From Spirosoma sp. SC4-14 (GTDB taxonomy: Bacteria > Bacteroidota > Bacteroidia > Cytophagales > Spirosomataceae): a DNA stretch of 64,000 nt. The stretch covers positions 3,775,001 through 3,839,000 of the forward strand of contig NZ_CP147518.1 in NCBI RefSeq assembly GCF_037201965.1, read 5' to 3'. Shown here in pieces: positions 7,420 through 16,414 of the stretch. The first letter of the stretch is position 1. Every line of letters starts with the position of its first letter. Made by a program: the position numbers and the translations under genes. The notes beneath the pieces were generated by a model, which was given only the letters and a program-made list of their open reading frames with translations, was not told where the DNA came from and did no database searches.

Positions 7420-9546
7420 ATGGCAGATAAAAACAAACTAACGGGCACACCCGTCAGTCGTATCGACGGAATCGCCAAAGTAACGGGAAAGGCCACCTAT
7501 TCAATGGATTACCCCGTCAGAAATCTGGCGTATGCCGTTATTTTCAAAAGTACGATTGCGGCCGGCACCATTCAGAACATCGATACTTCCGATGCCGAAA
7601 AAGCCCCTGGTGTGCTGGCCATCATTACCCATAAAAATGCTCCGAAACTCAATGTACATGGTGGTATTCGCGGAGGAGCTTTGCTGCAAAGCCCCGAAAT
7701 TGAGTTTTATGGGCAGCATATTGGCCTGGTTGTGGCCGAAACATTCGAGCAGGCCAGGTATGCGTCGCATCTTATCCGGGTTAAGTATGAAAAAAAAGAA
7801 CCTAAAGTCGATTTCGAAAAGCTGGCTTCCGGAGCCGTCCGGCCAAAAGATAAAGACAAAGCCGACGACATACGGGGAGATGCCCAAGCCGAACTGAGCA
7901 AGGCAACCCTCAAAATAGAAGAAATTTATGGAACACCGATAGAACACCATCAGCCCATGGAACCCCATGCCACCATTGCCGAATGGAATGGCGATTGGGT
8001 GACGCTCTACAATAGTGCTCAGATTGTGAATGGAGCGCAAAGTGCAGCGGCTGCAACGCTTTATCTCAAGCCAGAAAATGTGCGCATCATCTCACCGTTT
8101 ATTGGTGGGGGGTTTGGGTCTAAAGGAGGGCAGTGGGCCAATCTGGTGCTGACAGCGGTGGCGGCCAAACAGGTCGGCCGACCCGTAAAATTAGCTCTTG
8201 CCCGACAGCAGATGGTCAATTCGGTGGGCCTGCGGCAACGGAATATTCAGAAGGTGAGTCTGGCGGCTACGAAGGATGGGAAACTGACGGCGCTGGCCCA
8301 TGAGATTACGACCCATAGTGCTATCGACAATGAATTTATAGAACCCTGTGGCGATTGCTCGAAGATCATGTACGATGTGCCCAACTCGCTCATCACCTAT
8401 CGCGTTGTGCCTATGCATGTGATACTACCAACCTACACGCGCGGTCCGGGCAAATCGACGGGAAGTTTTGCGCTTGAGTCGGCTATGGATGAACTGGCTT
8501 ATAAGCTCAAAATGGACCCAATTGATTTTCGGCTCAAAAATGAGCCCGAACGTGATCCATCCAATAATAAGCCATGGTCGTCGCGAACCACGGTGCAATG
8601 CCTGCAGGAAGGAGCCAACGCTTTTGGCTGGGAAAAACGAATGGCTGAACCCCGGCAGAATCAGCAGGGCGAATACTGGATTGGCTATGGCGTAGCCTGC
8701 GGTACCTATCCAGCCCATCAGCGGCCCAGTTCGGCTATTATCCGGCTAAAACGGTCGGGTAGTGAGATTTCGGCTGCCGTTGAGCTGGCTGCAGCCGATT
8801 TAGGGACCGGTACGCATACCATACTGGCGCAAACGGCTGCCGATGCACTGGACCTGCCACTACAGAGCATAACGGTAAAAATTGGTGATTCGGATCTACC
8901 CCCGGCAGCAGGATCGGTGGGGTCGGTAGGAGCTGCCAGTTATGCCAATGCCGTGAACGATGCCTGCCAGAAAATTACGGATGAGCTCATCGCCCGATCG
9001 GGTAAGCAATTTTTTGCCCGCCCAACGGCATCGCAGTTGATGCGAGCCGAAAAAATTACCGATTTTCAGACCAGAATAGAGGCAAAGCCACCCGAAACGG
9101 CAGACCAATACTCGTGTCATAGCTTTAATGCCAACTTTGCCGAAGTGGCCGTGCATAAGGCTACGGGCATGGTTCGGGTCAACCGGTTTCTGGCCGTAAC
9201 GGGGGGAGGAACAATTCTAAACCCTAAAACAGCGCGTTCGCAAATCATTGGCGGAAACATCTGGGGCATTGGCATGGCCCTAACCGAAGAGTCGATTCTC
9301 GATCCACGCTGGGGCAATTTTGTAACCCGATCGCTGGCCGATTACCATGTTCCCTCCAATCTGGATATCCGGTCGATGGAGGTCATTTTTATTCGGGAAA
9401 ACGATCAGGCTGTTAATCGATTGGGGGTGAAAGGGATTGGCGAAGTAGGTATAGTTGGGGTTGCCGCTGCCATTGCCAATGCCGTTTTTAACGCAACTGG
9501 CAAACGAATACGGGAATTGCCCATAACACCTGATAAACTTTTGTAG
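7420..9546 (+). CDS. paoC: Aldehyde oxidoreductase molybdenum-cofactor subunit (PaoC/YagR-like)
   Basis: Large catalytic subunit (708 aa, near the E. coli PaoC length) of the xanthine-oxidase family. The N-terminal aldehyde oxidase a/b hammerhead domain covers about residues 1-120 (GIAKVTGKATYSMDY). The molybdopterin-binding part shows IGGGFGSKGGQW at about 227, RGPGKSTGSFALESAMDEL, GTGTHT, and the catalytic glutamate Glu675 in GVKGIGEVG. Members of this branch use molybdopterin cytosine dinucleotide and need a MocA-like nucleotidyltransferase and an XdhC/PaoD-like chaperone; neither is present in the window, so they must be encoded elsewhere. Likely periplasmic, detoxifying aldehydes. Confident in family, less in substrate. 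Confidence 0.93.
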   Translation: MADKNKLTGTPVSRIDGIAKVTGKATYSMDYPVRNLAYAVIFKSTIAAGTIQNIDTSDAEKAPGVLAIITHKNAPKLNVHGGIRGGALLQSPEIEFYGQHIGLVVAETFEQARYASHLIRVKYEKKEPKVDFEKLASGAVRPKDKDKADDIRGDAQAELSKATLKIEEIYGTPIEHHQPMEPHATIAEWNGDWVTLYNSAQIVNGAQSAAAATLYLKPENVRIISPFIGGGFGSKGGQWANLVLTAVAAKQVGRPVKLALARQQMVNSVGLRQRNIQKVSLAATKDGKLTALAHEITTHSAIDNEFIEPCGDCSKIMYDVPNSLITYRVVPMHVILPTYTRGPGKSTGSFALESAMDELAYKLKMDPIDFRLKNEPERDPSNNKPWSSRTTVQCLQEGANAFGWEKRMAEPRQNQQGEYWIGYGVACGTYPAHQRPSSAIIRLKRSGSEISAAVELAAADLGTGTHTILAQTAADALDLPLQSITVKIGDSDLPPAAGSVGSVGAASYANAVNDACQKITDELIARSGKQFFARPTASQLMRAEKITDFQTRIEAKPPETADQYSCHSFNANFAEVAVHKATGMVRVNRFLAVTGGGTILNPKTARSQIIGGNIWGIGMALTEESILDPRWGNFVTRSLADYHVPSNLDIRSMEVIFIRENDQAVNRLGVKGIGEVGIVGVAAAIANAVFNATGKRIRELPITPDKLL

Positions 9547-9708
9547 ACGTATATACTTACCCGGCAGATAGTAGCGGAGCTATTCGTAGTTCAGAGGCAC
9601 CCATTTATATAAGTTTTTGTCGATATGTTACCTATTTGGTTTATATTTATATGTTTTATTTGCCTATTTTAGCTACTTTTGGTTATTTAATCCAAAAAAA
9701 ATAGCCTA

Positions 9709-9716
9709 TATATTTG
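9709..9716 (+). promoter_or_regulatory. Candidate -7 element upstream of the stressosome operon
   Basis: TATATTTG at 9709-9716 matches the Bacteroidota -7 consensus TAnnTTTG exactly, 73 bp before the rsbR-like start. The nearest TTTG (9678-9681) is 27 bp upstream, longer than the usual -33 spacing, so the -33 assignment is doubtful. The gap 9547-9788 is AT-rich and otherwise empty. Confidence 0.4.
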
Positions 9717-9788
9717 AAAAAGTATAATATGAGTTAATTTTTTGTCTAGCTTGCCTCAGCTAAAAACTGCTTTACTCAAATCGTTACA

Positions 9789-10658
9789 ATGGCAACTGGC
9801 ATTATTCAATTATTAAAGAGACACAAAGCCCAAGTACTGGACACCTGGATTCAAAAACAACTGGCAAATGAAGAATTGCGGGAAGATTTGATGACAAACG
9901 ATGACTTGCGCACCCAATCGGAAGAATTAATAGATATGTTAGCTAAGACGCTAACTGAAGAAAATATCAATCAGATTGACTCTGCTGATTTTGACGAGGT
10001 ATTTGAGTTGCTGGCAACAATTTCCATCTCCAGGGCTCGTCAGGGTTTCTCGCCCCGTGAAACAGGATTGTATATTTTTAGTTTAAAAGAAGCCATTTTT
10101 GAGTTGCTTCAGAAGCAGTTAGTTGATGCCCCGGCTACGCTATACACGGAAGTATTGAAAGTGAGTCGTTTGCTCGACAGCTTTGGTGTTGTTACGCTGG
10201 AAACTTTTATCAAAGGCCGGGAAGAAGTTATTTATCGCCAGACGGAAGAAATAGCCGACATTTCGACCCCGGTTATTCAGGTTTGGGATGGCATTCTGGC
10301 ATTGCCAATTATTGGCACACTCGATAGCGCCCGTACGCAGGTAGTAATGGAAAGTCTGCTTCAGCGGATTGTGGATACAGGTAGTTCAATTGCCATTCTG
10401 GATATATCGGGCGTTCCGGCTGTCGACTCGCTGGTAGCGCAGCACCTCATTAAGACCGTTAGTGCTACCCGGCTCATGGGGGCCGATTGTATCATTAGCG
10501 GCATTCGGCCCGAAATTGCTCAGACGGTAGTACATCTGGGTATCGATCTGTCGAATATCATTACAAAAGCGTCGCTGGCCAGTGCCTTGAAGCATGCCTT
10601 TAGTATGAATAAACTGGTTGTAAAACGAATTGATGTAGTCGAAAAGAAGGCTTTTTAA
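9789..10658 (+). CDS. rsbR: RsbR-like stressosome sensor with STAS domain
   Basis: The N-terminal half (about 1-150) is all-helical, matching an RsbRD-type sensory domain. The C-terminal half (about 160-275) is a STAS domain with the strong stressosome signature: LDISGVPAVDSLVAQHL and GIRPEIAQTVVHLGIDL. In B. subtilis RsbRA, RsbT phosphorylates Thr171 and Thr205, which correspond to the Ser of VDS and the Thr of AQT here. The protein is expected to form mixed particles with RsbS and to sense an unknown stress through its N-domain. It opens an operon of five closely packed genes; rsbS starts 3 bp after its stop codon. Confidence 0.88.
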   Translation: MATGIIQLLKRHKAQVLDTWIQKQLANEELREDLMTNDDLRTQSEELIDMLAKTLTEENINQIDSADFDEVFELLATISISRARQGFSPRETGLYIFSLKEAIFELLQKQLVDAPATLYTEVLKVSRLLDSFGVVTLETFIKGREEVIYRQTEEIADISTPVIQVWDGILALPIIGTLDSARTQVVMESLLQRIVDTGSSIAILDISGVPAVDSLVAQHLIKTVSATRLMGADCIISGIRPEIAQTVVHLGIDLSNIITKASLASALKHAFSMNKLVVKRIDVVEKKAF

Positions 10659-10661
10659 TGT

Positions 10662-11057
10662 ATGGATAAGATACCTATCCTGCGAATGGGTCAATTTCTT
10701 CTGGTTACCATTCAGATTGATTTATACGACCGACTGGCCTTAAATCTGGAAACAGACCTTGTCAGTATGGTTCATAAAACAGGAGCGCGGGGTGTACTGA
10801 TTGATATTTCGGCCGTTTCGATCGTCGATTCATTTATGGGACGAATTCTGGGCAACATTGCAAGCATGACCCGGATACTGGATGCAGAAACAGTGGTTGT
10901 TGGGATGCAGCCCGCCGTTGCCATCACGCTGATTGAACTAGGCTTGTCCTTAACTGGAGTTCATACGGCGCTGGATGTTGAACGGGGCATGGCTTTGCTA
11001 GAGACAAAGTTGGGGCCAATGGACTTAATGGCCGACGAGGATGATAACTCTGAGTAA
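10662..11057 (+). CDS. rsbS: RsbS-like STAS scaffold/antagonist
   Basis: A single STAS domain of 131 residues (a usual size is about 120) with ILRMGQFLLVTIQIDL at the N-terminus and the phosphoacceptor region VSIVDSFMGR. The Ser in VDSF corresponds to B. subtilis RsbS Ser59, the site phosphorylated by RsbT to release it from the stressosome. MVVVGMQPAVAITLIELGL-like sequence follows in the second half. It starts 4 bp after the rsbR stop codon region and overlaps the next gene by 17 bp, so translation is coupled. Family known to form the icosahedral core of the stressosome. Confidence 0.9.
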   Translation: MDKIPILRMGQFLLVTIQIDLYDRLALNLETDLVSMVHKTGARGVLIDISAVSIVDSFMGRILGNIASMTRILDAETVVVGMQPAVAITLIELGLSLTGVHTALDVERGMALLETKLGPMDLMADEDDNSE

Positions 11058-11451
11058 GGACAGCATGGCAATTACCCGCGAACAGGATGTAGTTCCTTTT
11101 CGAAACCGGGTTAAAGAACTGGCCATTAAAATAGGAATGGGCCTGGTCAATCAAACCAAGCTCATTACGGCTGCCAGTGAATTAGTGCGAAACATGCTCC
11201 GGTATGCGGGGCATGGCGAAGTCAGAATGGAAATTATAAGTAAGGGCCGGGAAACAGGTATCCGGCTTACATTTACAGATAAAGGACCGGGGATTGCCGA
11301 TATTAGTCTGGCCATGCAGGATGGTTACTCAACTGGTAAAAGTCTGGGGCTGGGCCTGCCCGGTGCTCGTCGGCTGGTCAATGAATTCGATATAAAAAGT
11401 GAACCAGGCGAGGGTACAACCGTTACTGTATTAAAATGGAAAAATGGATAA
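11041..11451 (+). CDS. rsbT: RsbT-like serine/threonine protein kinase
   Basis: GHKL-type kinase of 136 residues. The N box is ELVRNMLRYAGHG (about 56-68), the G1 box DKGPGIAD and the G2 region GKSLGLGLPGARRL. RsbT phosphorylates RsbR and RsbS and, once freed, activates a partner. In the sigma-B systems the partner is the phosphatase RsbU, which is missing here. The ATG at 11041 overlaps rsbS by 17 bp; an ATG at 11065 would give a more typical start. The gene overlaps the following gene by 8 bp. Confidence 0.9.
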   Translation: MITLSKDSMAITREQDVVPFRNRVKELAIKIGMGLVNQTKLITAASELVRNMLRYAGHGEVRMEIISKGRETGIRLTFTDKGPGIADISLAMQDGYSTGKSLGLGLPGARRLVNEFDIKSEPGEGTTVTVLKWKNG

Positions 11452-12475
11452 CGCTCCACATGTACGTTTTCTGGTTACCGATCGGAGCTTTCTGGCCTAT
11501 CTGAAAAAAGGAATCAGTCAACTTGCCTTACAGGTAGGCTTTGCCCCGCAACGCTTGAGTGCCATCGATTTGATCGTTGCTGAAATGGGGTCAAATTTAA
11601 TTAAGCACGCGGGCGGAGGGGAAATTTTGGTGCGGCATTTTCTGACGTCCGATAACGCTGGCCTCGAACTAATAAGTATTGATAATGGCCCAGGTATGGC
11701 AGAGCCCGTCAGAATGATACAGGATGGCGTATCAACCACCGGAACACTTGGCCACGGACTAGGATCGATAAATCGACTGGCGGATTTTACCCAGCTCTAC
11801 TCGCAGAAAGGATGGGGAACAATTTTGTTGGCACGAATTTATAAAAAGCCACTTGTAATGGCCCGGCCCGAGAGTTTCGAGTACCGATCTGTTGTAGTAG
11901 CTAAGCCTGGTGAAACCGTAAGCGGAGACGGTTGTTATGTAAAACTGACGGCCAGCCATATAAAATTGTTTCTGGGCGACGGTTTGGGGCATGGACCCGA
12001 AGCAAATTTAGCGGTTCAAACCGCCATCAATGCATTTCGACTCTGTGCCGAACATCAACCGGTAGCCATTGTTCGGCAGTTACACCGCTCGGTAACTAAA
12101 ACCCGTGGACTGGTTGGTGCCGTTGTTGTGTATGATACACAAAATAAGCAGTGGAACTGGTGCGGTGTCGGTAATATTTCAACGCGGATCAGTGGTTCGC
12201 TCAGGACAAAAAATTTTTTGTCTTACAATGGTATCATTGGTATGAATCTTCCCAATTCCATGAATGATCATGCCTTGCCATTTGAACAGGGGCAGTTGCT
12301 GATGATGGGGTCCGACGGACTTCAGTCAAGGTGGGATATTACAAAATATACGTTGATACACCGGTACGATTTAAGCATTCTGGCGGCTGCAATCTATAAG
12401 GATTTCGCCCGGCAAACCGACGACACCTCTATTTTTATTGGCAGAGTGAAGGCAGATCATGGAAGAACTAGTTAA
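11444..12475 (+). CDS. RsbT-like ATPase fused to a SpoIIE/PP2C phosphatase (RsbX-like)
   Basis: Two domains. Residues about 1-140 are a second GHKL anti-sigma-type ATPase domain (EMGSNLIKHAGGG, DNGPGMAEP, GHGLGSINRL). Residues about 150-335 are a SpoIIE/PP2C-type phosphatase: GDGCYV, FLGDGLGHGPEA with a metal-binding Asp, VGAVVVYD, and MMGSDGLQSRW. This is the RsbX-like feedback phosphatase that resets phosphorylated RsbR and RsbS. The fusion of an RsbT-like domain to RsbX is known from stressosome modules of Gram-negative bacteria; the role of the N-domain is not established. It overlaps its neighbours by 8 bp upstream and 17 bp downstream. Confidence 0.82.
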   Translation: MDNAPHVRFLVTDRSFLAYLKKGISQLALQVGFAPQRLSAIDLIVAEMGSNLIKHAGGGEILVRHFLTSDNAGLELISIDNGPGMAEPVRMIQDGVSTTGTLGHGLGSINRLADFTQLYSQKGWGTILLARIYKKPLVMARPESFEYRSVVVAKPGETVSGDGCYVKLTASHIKLFLGDGLGHGPEANLAVQTAINAFRLCAEHQPVAIVRQLHRSVTKTRGLVGAVVVYDTQNKQWNWCGVGNISTRISGSLRTKNFLSYNGIIGMNLPNSMNDHALPFEQGQLLMMGSDGLQSRWDITKYTLIHRYDLSILAAAIYKDFARQTDDTSIFIGRVKADHGRTS

Positions 12476-14126
12476 AGTTGGGCTCGATAATGAGATGGAT
12501 TTGATTCTGGCCCATAAACGAGCCATGAAACTATCGGAGCTGGCTGGCTTATCGCTGGCTGCTCAAACTACCTTTGCTACTGCCGTTTCCGAAGTAGCCC
12601 GCTATGCCATGGAGCATGGCGGTAGCCCGGTGCTATCGTTGGGGGCCGACCGTCTGGCTCGCGGTGGTTCGCTGATAGCGATAATTGAAGATAAAAATTT
12701 ATCGATTACAAATCCGCTCCACCAGGGATTGATGTATGCACAGCGTCTGGTGGATAAACTAGAAATTACCAATACGGGTAAATCAAGTTTAATTAACCTG
12801 TATTATAGTTTGCCGGTATCCCGCCGAATTAAACCTGATCGGTTTGCCGACTGGCGTGCTCAGTTTAGAGCTGATCTGCCTGTTTCGGCCTACGATGAGA
12901 TTAAGCAAAAGAATGATCAGTTGCAGCAGTTGGCCCTACGCCTGCAAGCCAGTGAAGAGCACTACAAACGGGTAACGAATTCGTTGCCGCTGATGATTTT
13001 TACCATTAATCAGGCGGGGCAAATACTGTATGGCAACGATTGGGTAAGTCAGTTTACGGGGTGTTCGCTCCAGACGCTTAACCAAACCAAATGGGCGCCC
13101 GTGCTACATCCCGACGATTTTATCGTTTTTTGGGAAATGTGGAATCAGCAAACGGTTCATAGTCAGGCTTTTCGGTGGGAATGTCGGCTTAAAGAAGCTG
13201 GTTCACAAACCTATATGTGGCATCTGATTTCTGCACAGCCCGTGAAGGGCGAATCGGAGAAGGTTACGCTCTGGACAGGCTTTGGCGTGAATATTCATGC
13301 TCAAAAAATTGTTGGGCAAACGCTTCGGGAAAACAAGGAATTAGCGCAGGCAAAGCAAGAACTCGAGCATTCGCAGCAGGAACTTAAGGTAACAATTGAT
13401 CAGCTCAATGAAAGTAATAATAAGCTAAGTCAGTTTGCCTACATTGCCAGCCACGACCTTCAGGAGCCATTGCGAAAAATCCAGCAGTTTGGCGACCTGC
13501 TCAAAACACGAAATGCAAATTTACCTTCAGAAGATTTAACCTATCTGGAACGAATGCAGGCTGCGGCAGGCCGCATGTCGACATTAATAAAAGATTTGCT
13601 GATTTTTTCCCGACTGTCGACTCGCCGGGAAGTTGCCTTACCTATTTCGTTAAGCCAGGTTGTTTCGCTTGCTCTTGATAATCTGTTGATACCTATTCAG
13701 GAAACGGGTGCCCAAATTCAACTAAATCCGTTGCCTGTTGTGGTGGCAGATGCCTCTCAGATAGGGCAACTATTTCAGAACCTGCTGAGTAATGCCATTA
13801 AGTTTCACCAACCTCAAACCATTCCGCAAATCACGGTTAAATCGGAGCTGGTAAAGGCTATCGACCTACCCAATTCGCTCAAACATACGTCTTCGGCCGA
13901 GCAGTTTTATCGGATCGATGTAGCCGATAACGGAATTGGTTTTGATGAGAAATACCTTGACCGGATTTTTCAGGTGTTTCAACGACTGCATTCGTCAAGG
14001 GAGTATAGTGGTACCGGAGTAGGACTAGCGATATGTGAAAAAGTAGTGAATAACCATGGCGGTGTCATTACGGCCACGAGTCAACCCAATCAGGGAGCTA
14101 CTTTCAGCGTTTACCTGCCAGCCTAA
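12459..14126 (+). CDS. Sensor histidine kinase with N-terminal degenerate RsbT-like domain and PAS
   Basis: Domain order: about 1-140 a GHKL-like domain without clear Asn (SEVARYAMEHGG) that resembles RsbW/RsbT N boxes; about 170-285 a PAS domain (EEHYKRVTNSLPLMIFTINQ then WAPVLHPDDF); a coiled coil of about 290-330; a HisKA dimerisation domain with phosphoacceptor His in YIASHDLQEPLRKIQQFG; and a HATPase_c domain with NLLSNAIKF, DNGIGF and GTGVGLAICEKVV. The last gene of the stressosome operon, overlapping the previous one by 17 bp. It takes the place of RsbU and sigma-B, so the stressosome output is probably histidine phosphotransfer. No response regulator lies beside it. Confidence 0.82.
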   Translation: MEELVKVGLDNEMDLILAHKRAMKLSELAGLSLAAQTTFATAVSEVARYAMEHGGSPVLSLGADRLARGGSLIAIIEDKNLSITNPLHQGLMYAQRLVDKLEITNTGKSSLINLYYSLPVSRRIKPDRFADWRAQFRADLPVSAYDEIKQKNDQLQQLALRLQASEEHYKRVTNSLPLMIFTINQAGQILYGNDWVSQFTGCSLQTLNQTKWAPVLHPDDFIVFWEMWNQQTVHSQAFRWECRLKEAGSQTYMWHLISAQPVKGESEKVTLWTGFGVNIHAQKIVGQTLRENKELAQAKQELEHSQQELKVTIDQLNESNNKLSQFAYIASHDLQEPLRKIQQFGDLLKTRNANLPSEDLTYLERMQAAAGRMSTLIKDLLIFSRLSTRREVALPISLSQVVSLALDNLLIPIQETGAQIQLNPLPVVVADASQIGQLFQNLLSNAIKFHQPQTIPQITVKSELVKAIDLPNSLKHTSSAEQFYRIDVADNGIGFDEKYLDRIFQVFQRLHSSREYSGTGVGLAICEKVVNNHGGVITATSQPNQGATFSVYLPA

Positions 14127-14166
14127 AATCGGGCATTAGCATATCATTCATACTGGCAAATTAAGT

Positions 14167-14529
14167 TCATAACTTCACCAATTCTGCGCGTAGCCGATGC
14201 GTCCGACACATATTGCGGGCAAACTGGAAATGACCTTTGGGTACCATCAGATAGAGTTTGCCCTTCTGGCGGCTTGCCAGGAGACTGATAAGCTTAAGTT
14301 TCGAGAGTAGGCGCTGGATCTTATCGGTCTTCAGGATAACCTCAAAATACGATTTATTACTGAACGATTTGCCCGTTACATCGGGCGTGAAGGCCACATC
14401 GTCCTGTACCCGTTCGTAGCGGATGGGAGTTTCATACGTATTGTTATCGGGTAAGTTAGCCCGAATTTCATCAAAACCATGTTCCTGGGCCCAGTTAATT
14501 ACTTCGGGGAAATACGTTTGTTTGTTCAT
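14167..14529 (-). CDS. Hypothetical protein (120 aa)
   Basis: Not recognised. The protein starts MNKQTYFPEVINWAQEHG and predicts a mixed alpha/beta soluble protein: DEIRANLPDNNTYETPIRYE, then a strand SYFEVILKTDKIQRLL, a helix LKLISLLASRQKGKLYLMVP and a basic C-terminus (RNMCRTHRLRAELVKL). No signal peptide or membrane segment. It is 28 bp downstream of the APC permease gene on the same strand, so it may be co-transcribed. The basic tail with Arg and Lys could bind nucleic acid or lipid, but this is speculation. Confidence 0.6.
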   Translation of the reverse strand: MNKQTYFPEVINWAQEHGFDEIRANLPDNNTYETPIRYERVQDDVAFTPDVTGKSFSNKSYFEVILKTDKIQRLLSKLKLISLLASRQKGKLYLMVPKGHFQFARNMCRTHRLRAELVKL

Positions 14530-14557
14530 GTTTATTGTTGTTTAGATTGAATACTGA

Positions 14558-16297
14558 TTAAATAATGAGCCGAACACCACAGAGTTGTTCAACTCGATAC
14601 TGAAACCGCTGACCGGGCGAGCCGATAAACATAAAATTGGTCGGGATCTGCCATTGGGCCGACAGCTCACTGATGAGCTCCGGCCCAAAATGACCTTCAA
14701 TTTTCTTGTACGTAATATCGATGTCGGGATAAGCCCGATCGAGCGTTTCAATATCCCGGTGTAAATTTTCGGGAGCTTTAAAATGGTCATTTTCAACCGT
14801 TACGATCAGCAGTCGATTTGTTTCTTCGTTTTCCTGAATGTAGATCATCACCCGGTTGAGCGATGCGATATCGTCGCCTTTCGAGAAGAAGACAAACTCC
14901 TGATCATTAATTTTCTTAATCGTTCGGTTTGTCCAGCTCGTGAACCGTTCAATTCCCTGTTTGAGTGGTTTAAAAAAGTAAAGAATAACCGATAAGGCGC
15001 CCCGTAATAGCAACGTACGGTCCATCATCATCAGCGCCAGCATAAACGTAGGAATGAAATATTCAAAAAATACCAGCACATAGTGCGGATTAAGCATAAT
15101 GTTACCGGCTAAGGCTGTTCCAACGGCTATCAGGGCTAGCAGAACTGAGCTAACGGGTGCAATTTCGGGCCGGGGCAGGCGTTTTCGCCGAAGTTTGAGC
15201 AACAGATTGCCAATACCAAACAACCCCATTACCGACAGAAAGGAAATGGTATAGACCCCTGCTAATGCCTGAAGTGCTCCACCCGTGCTGAGCAAAACCG
15301 ATACGCAAAGTCCAAAAAATACCAGCAGAATATAATAGGGGGCCTGTCGGCCATTTTCTTTCAGCAGAAACTGCGGAAAGATACGGTCGAGGGTCATCCG
15401 TTTTATAAGGCCGCTTACACCAACAAAGGAGGTGAGCACCGCACCGCTCAAGACCAGCACTGCATCCAGCGAAACAAGCCACGAAAGCCAGTGACCACCT
15501 GCCTGTTGGCCCATAAAGGCCAATAAGGATTCCTGATGATTCTGAACATCATTTACCGGAATCAGGCACAGGGCCAGAAGGGCAATAAGTGGATTAAATA
15601 CCGTAACAATAATCCACATATTCCGGAGGGTTTTTGGAAAAACACCCCGAGCCTGTTCTTCAACGTAATTGGCCGAGCTTTCGAATCCGGAAATACCCAG
15701 CATGGCCGCCGAAAAACCAGCAAATAATTGAAACGAAAGACTATGTTCAGACTTTGTTGCAAAATTGAGGGAAAACTGGCTCAGCCCGTTGGTGAGTACA
15801 TACCAGCCACAGGTTAGGCATAAAATGACCAATGTGGCCAGATGCAGAATAAAAATAACAACGGCTGCTTTTGACGATTCTTTTAGCCCGAGCAGGTTCA
15901 GCAGAAAGAAAAGAAACAAAAGTCCAATGGTGCCTAGTATGATGGGTAAGCCGGGGCTGAACGAGGTCGCGTAATGAATGGCTTCGTTGGCCGAAATTAC
16001 ACTGGTAGCTACGTAGGACAGAATAGTCAGGCAGGCGGCCAGCGATGCCATTGACTTGTTGGTCGAGTTGAGAAGCACATTGTAAGCGCCACCGTTCAGA
16101 GGTAAAGCGCCAACAACTTCGCCGTAGATTTTGCGAAACAAAAATAACGTACCCCCTACCAGCAGCAATGAAATCCAGGCAAACTGTCCTGCATATAAAA
16201 TACTGAGCGATGAAACATAGAGACAGGAAGAACTAATGTCGTTACCGCAAATGGCCGATGCCGGTAACTCGCTTAATTTGGTATGGTTTTCCATCAA
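14558..16297 (-). CDS. APC-family permease with C-terminal cytoplasmic domain
   Basis: A membrane protein of about 12 segments, with the APC-superfamily signatures ALPLNGGAYNVLLN and GISGFESSANYVEEQARGVFP in the first half (amino-acid/polyamine transporters). After about residue 435 a soluble tail of about 140 residues begins (IKKINDQEFVFFSKGDD, then LLIVTVENDHFKAPENLH and FMFIGSPGQRFQYRVEQL), with a strand-helix pattern like a universal-stress-type alpha/beta fold. Transport substrate unknown. The gene shares its direction with the preceding 120-aa gene, and a hairpin and the usp gene lie upstream, so a stress-linked permease is plausible. Confidence 0.82.
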   Translation of the reverse strand: MMENHTKLSELPASAICGNDISSSCLYVSSLSILYAGQFAWISLLLVGGTLFLFRKIYGEVVGALPLNGGAYNVLLNSTNKSMASLAACLTILSYVATSVISANEAIHYATSFSPGLPIILGTIGLLFLFFLLNLLGLKESSKAAVVIFILHLATLVILCLTCGWYVLTNGLSQFSLNFATKSEHSLSFQLFAGFSAAMLGISGFESSANYVEEQARGVFPKTLRNMWIIVTVFNPLIALLALCLIPVNDVQNHQESLLAFMGQQAGGHWLSWLVSLDAVLVLSGAVLTSFVGVSGLIKRMTLDRIFPQFLLKENGRQAPYYILLVFFGLCVSVLLSTGGALQALAGVYTISFLSVMGLFGIGNLLLKLRRKRLPRPEIAPVSSVLLALIAVGTALAGNIMLNPHYVLVFFEYFIPTFMLALMMMDRTLLLRGALSVILYFFKPLKQGIERFTSWTNRTIKKINDQEFVFFSKGDDIASLNRVMIYIQENEETNRLLIVTVENDHFKAPENLHRDIETLDRAYPDIDITYKKIEGHFGPELISELSAQWQIPTNFMFIGSPGQRFQYRVEQLCGVRLII

Positions 16298-16414
16298 ACA
16301 GAACTAGCTTAGAAATCCTTTCTTTAAAGCAATACTAAGCATTCTGGTGGTTATTTAATAATGTCGGAGGTAGACTCCATTGAAACACCATCTGCTACCG
16401 TCTGGGCAGCATTC

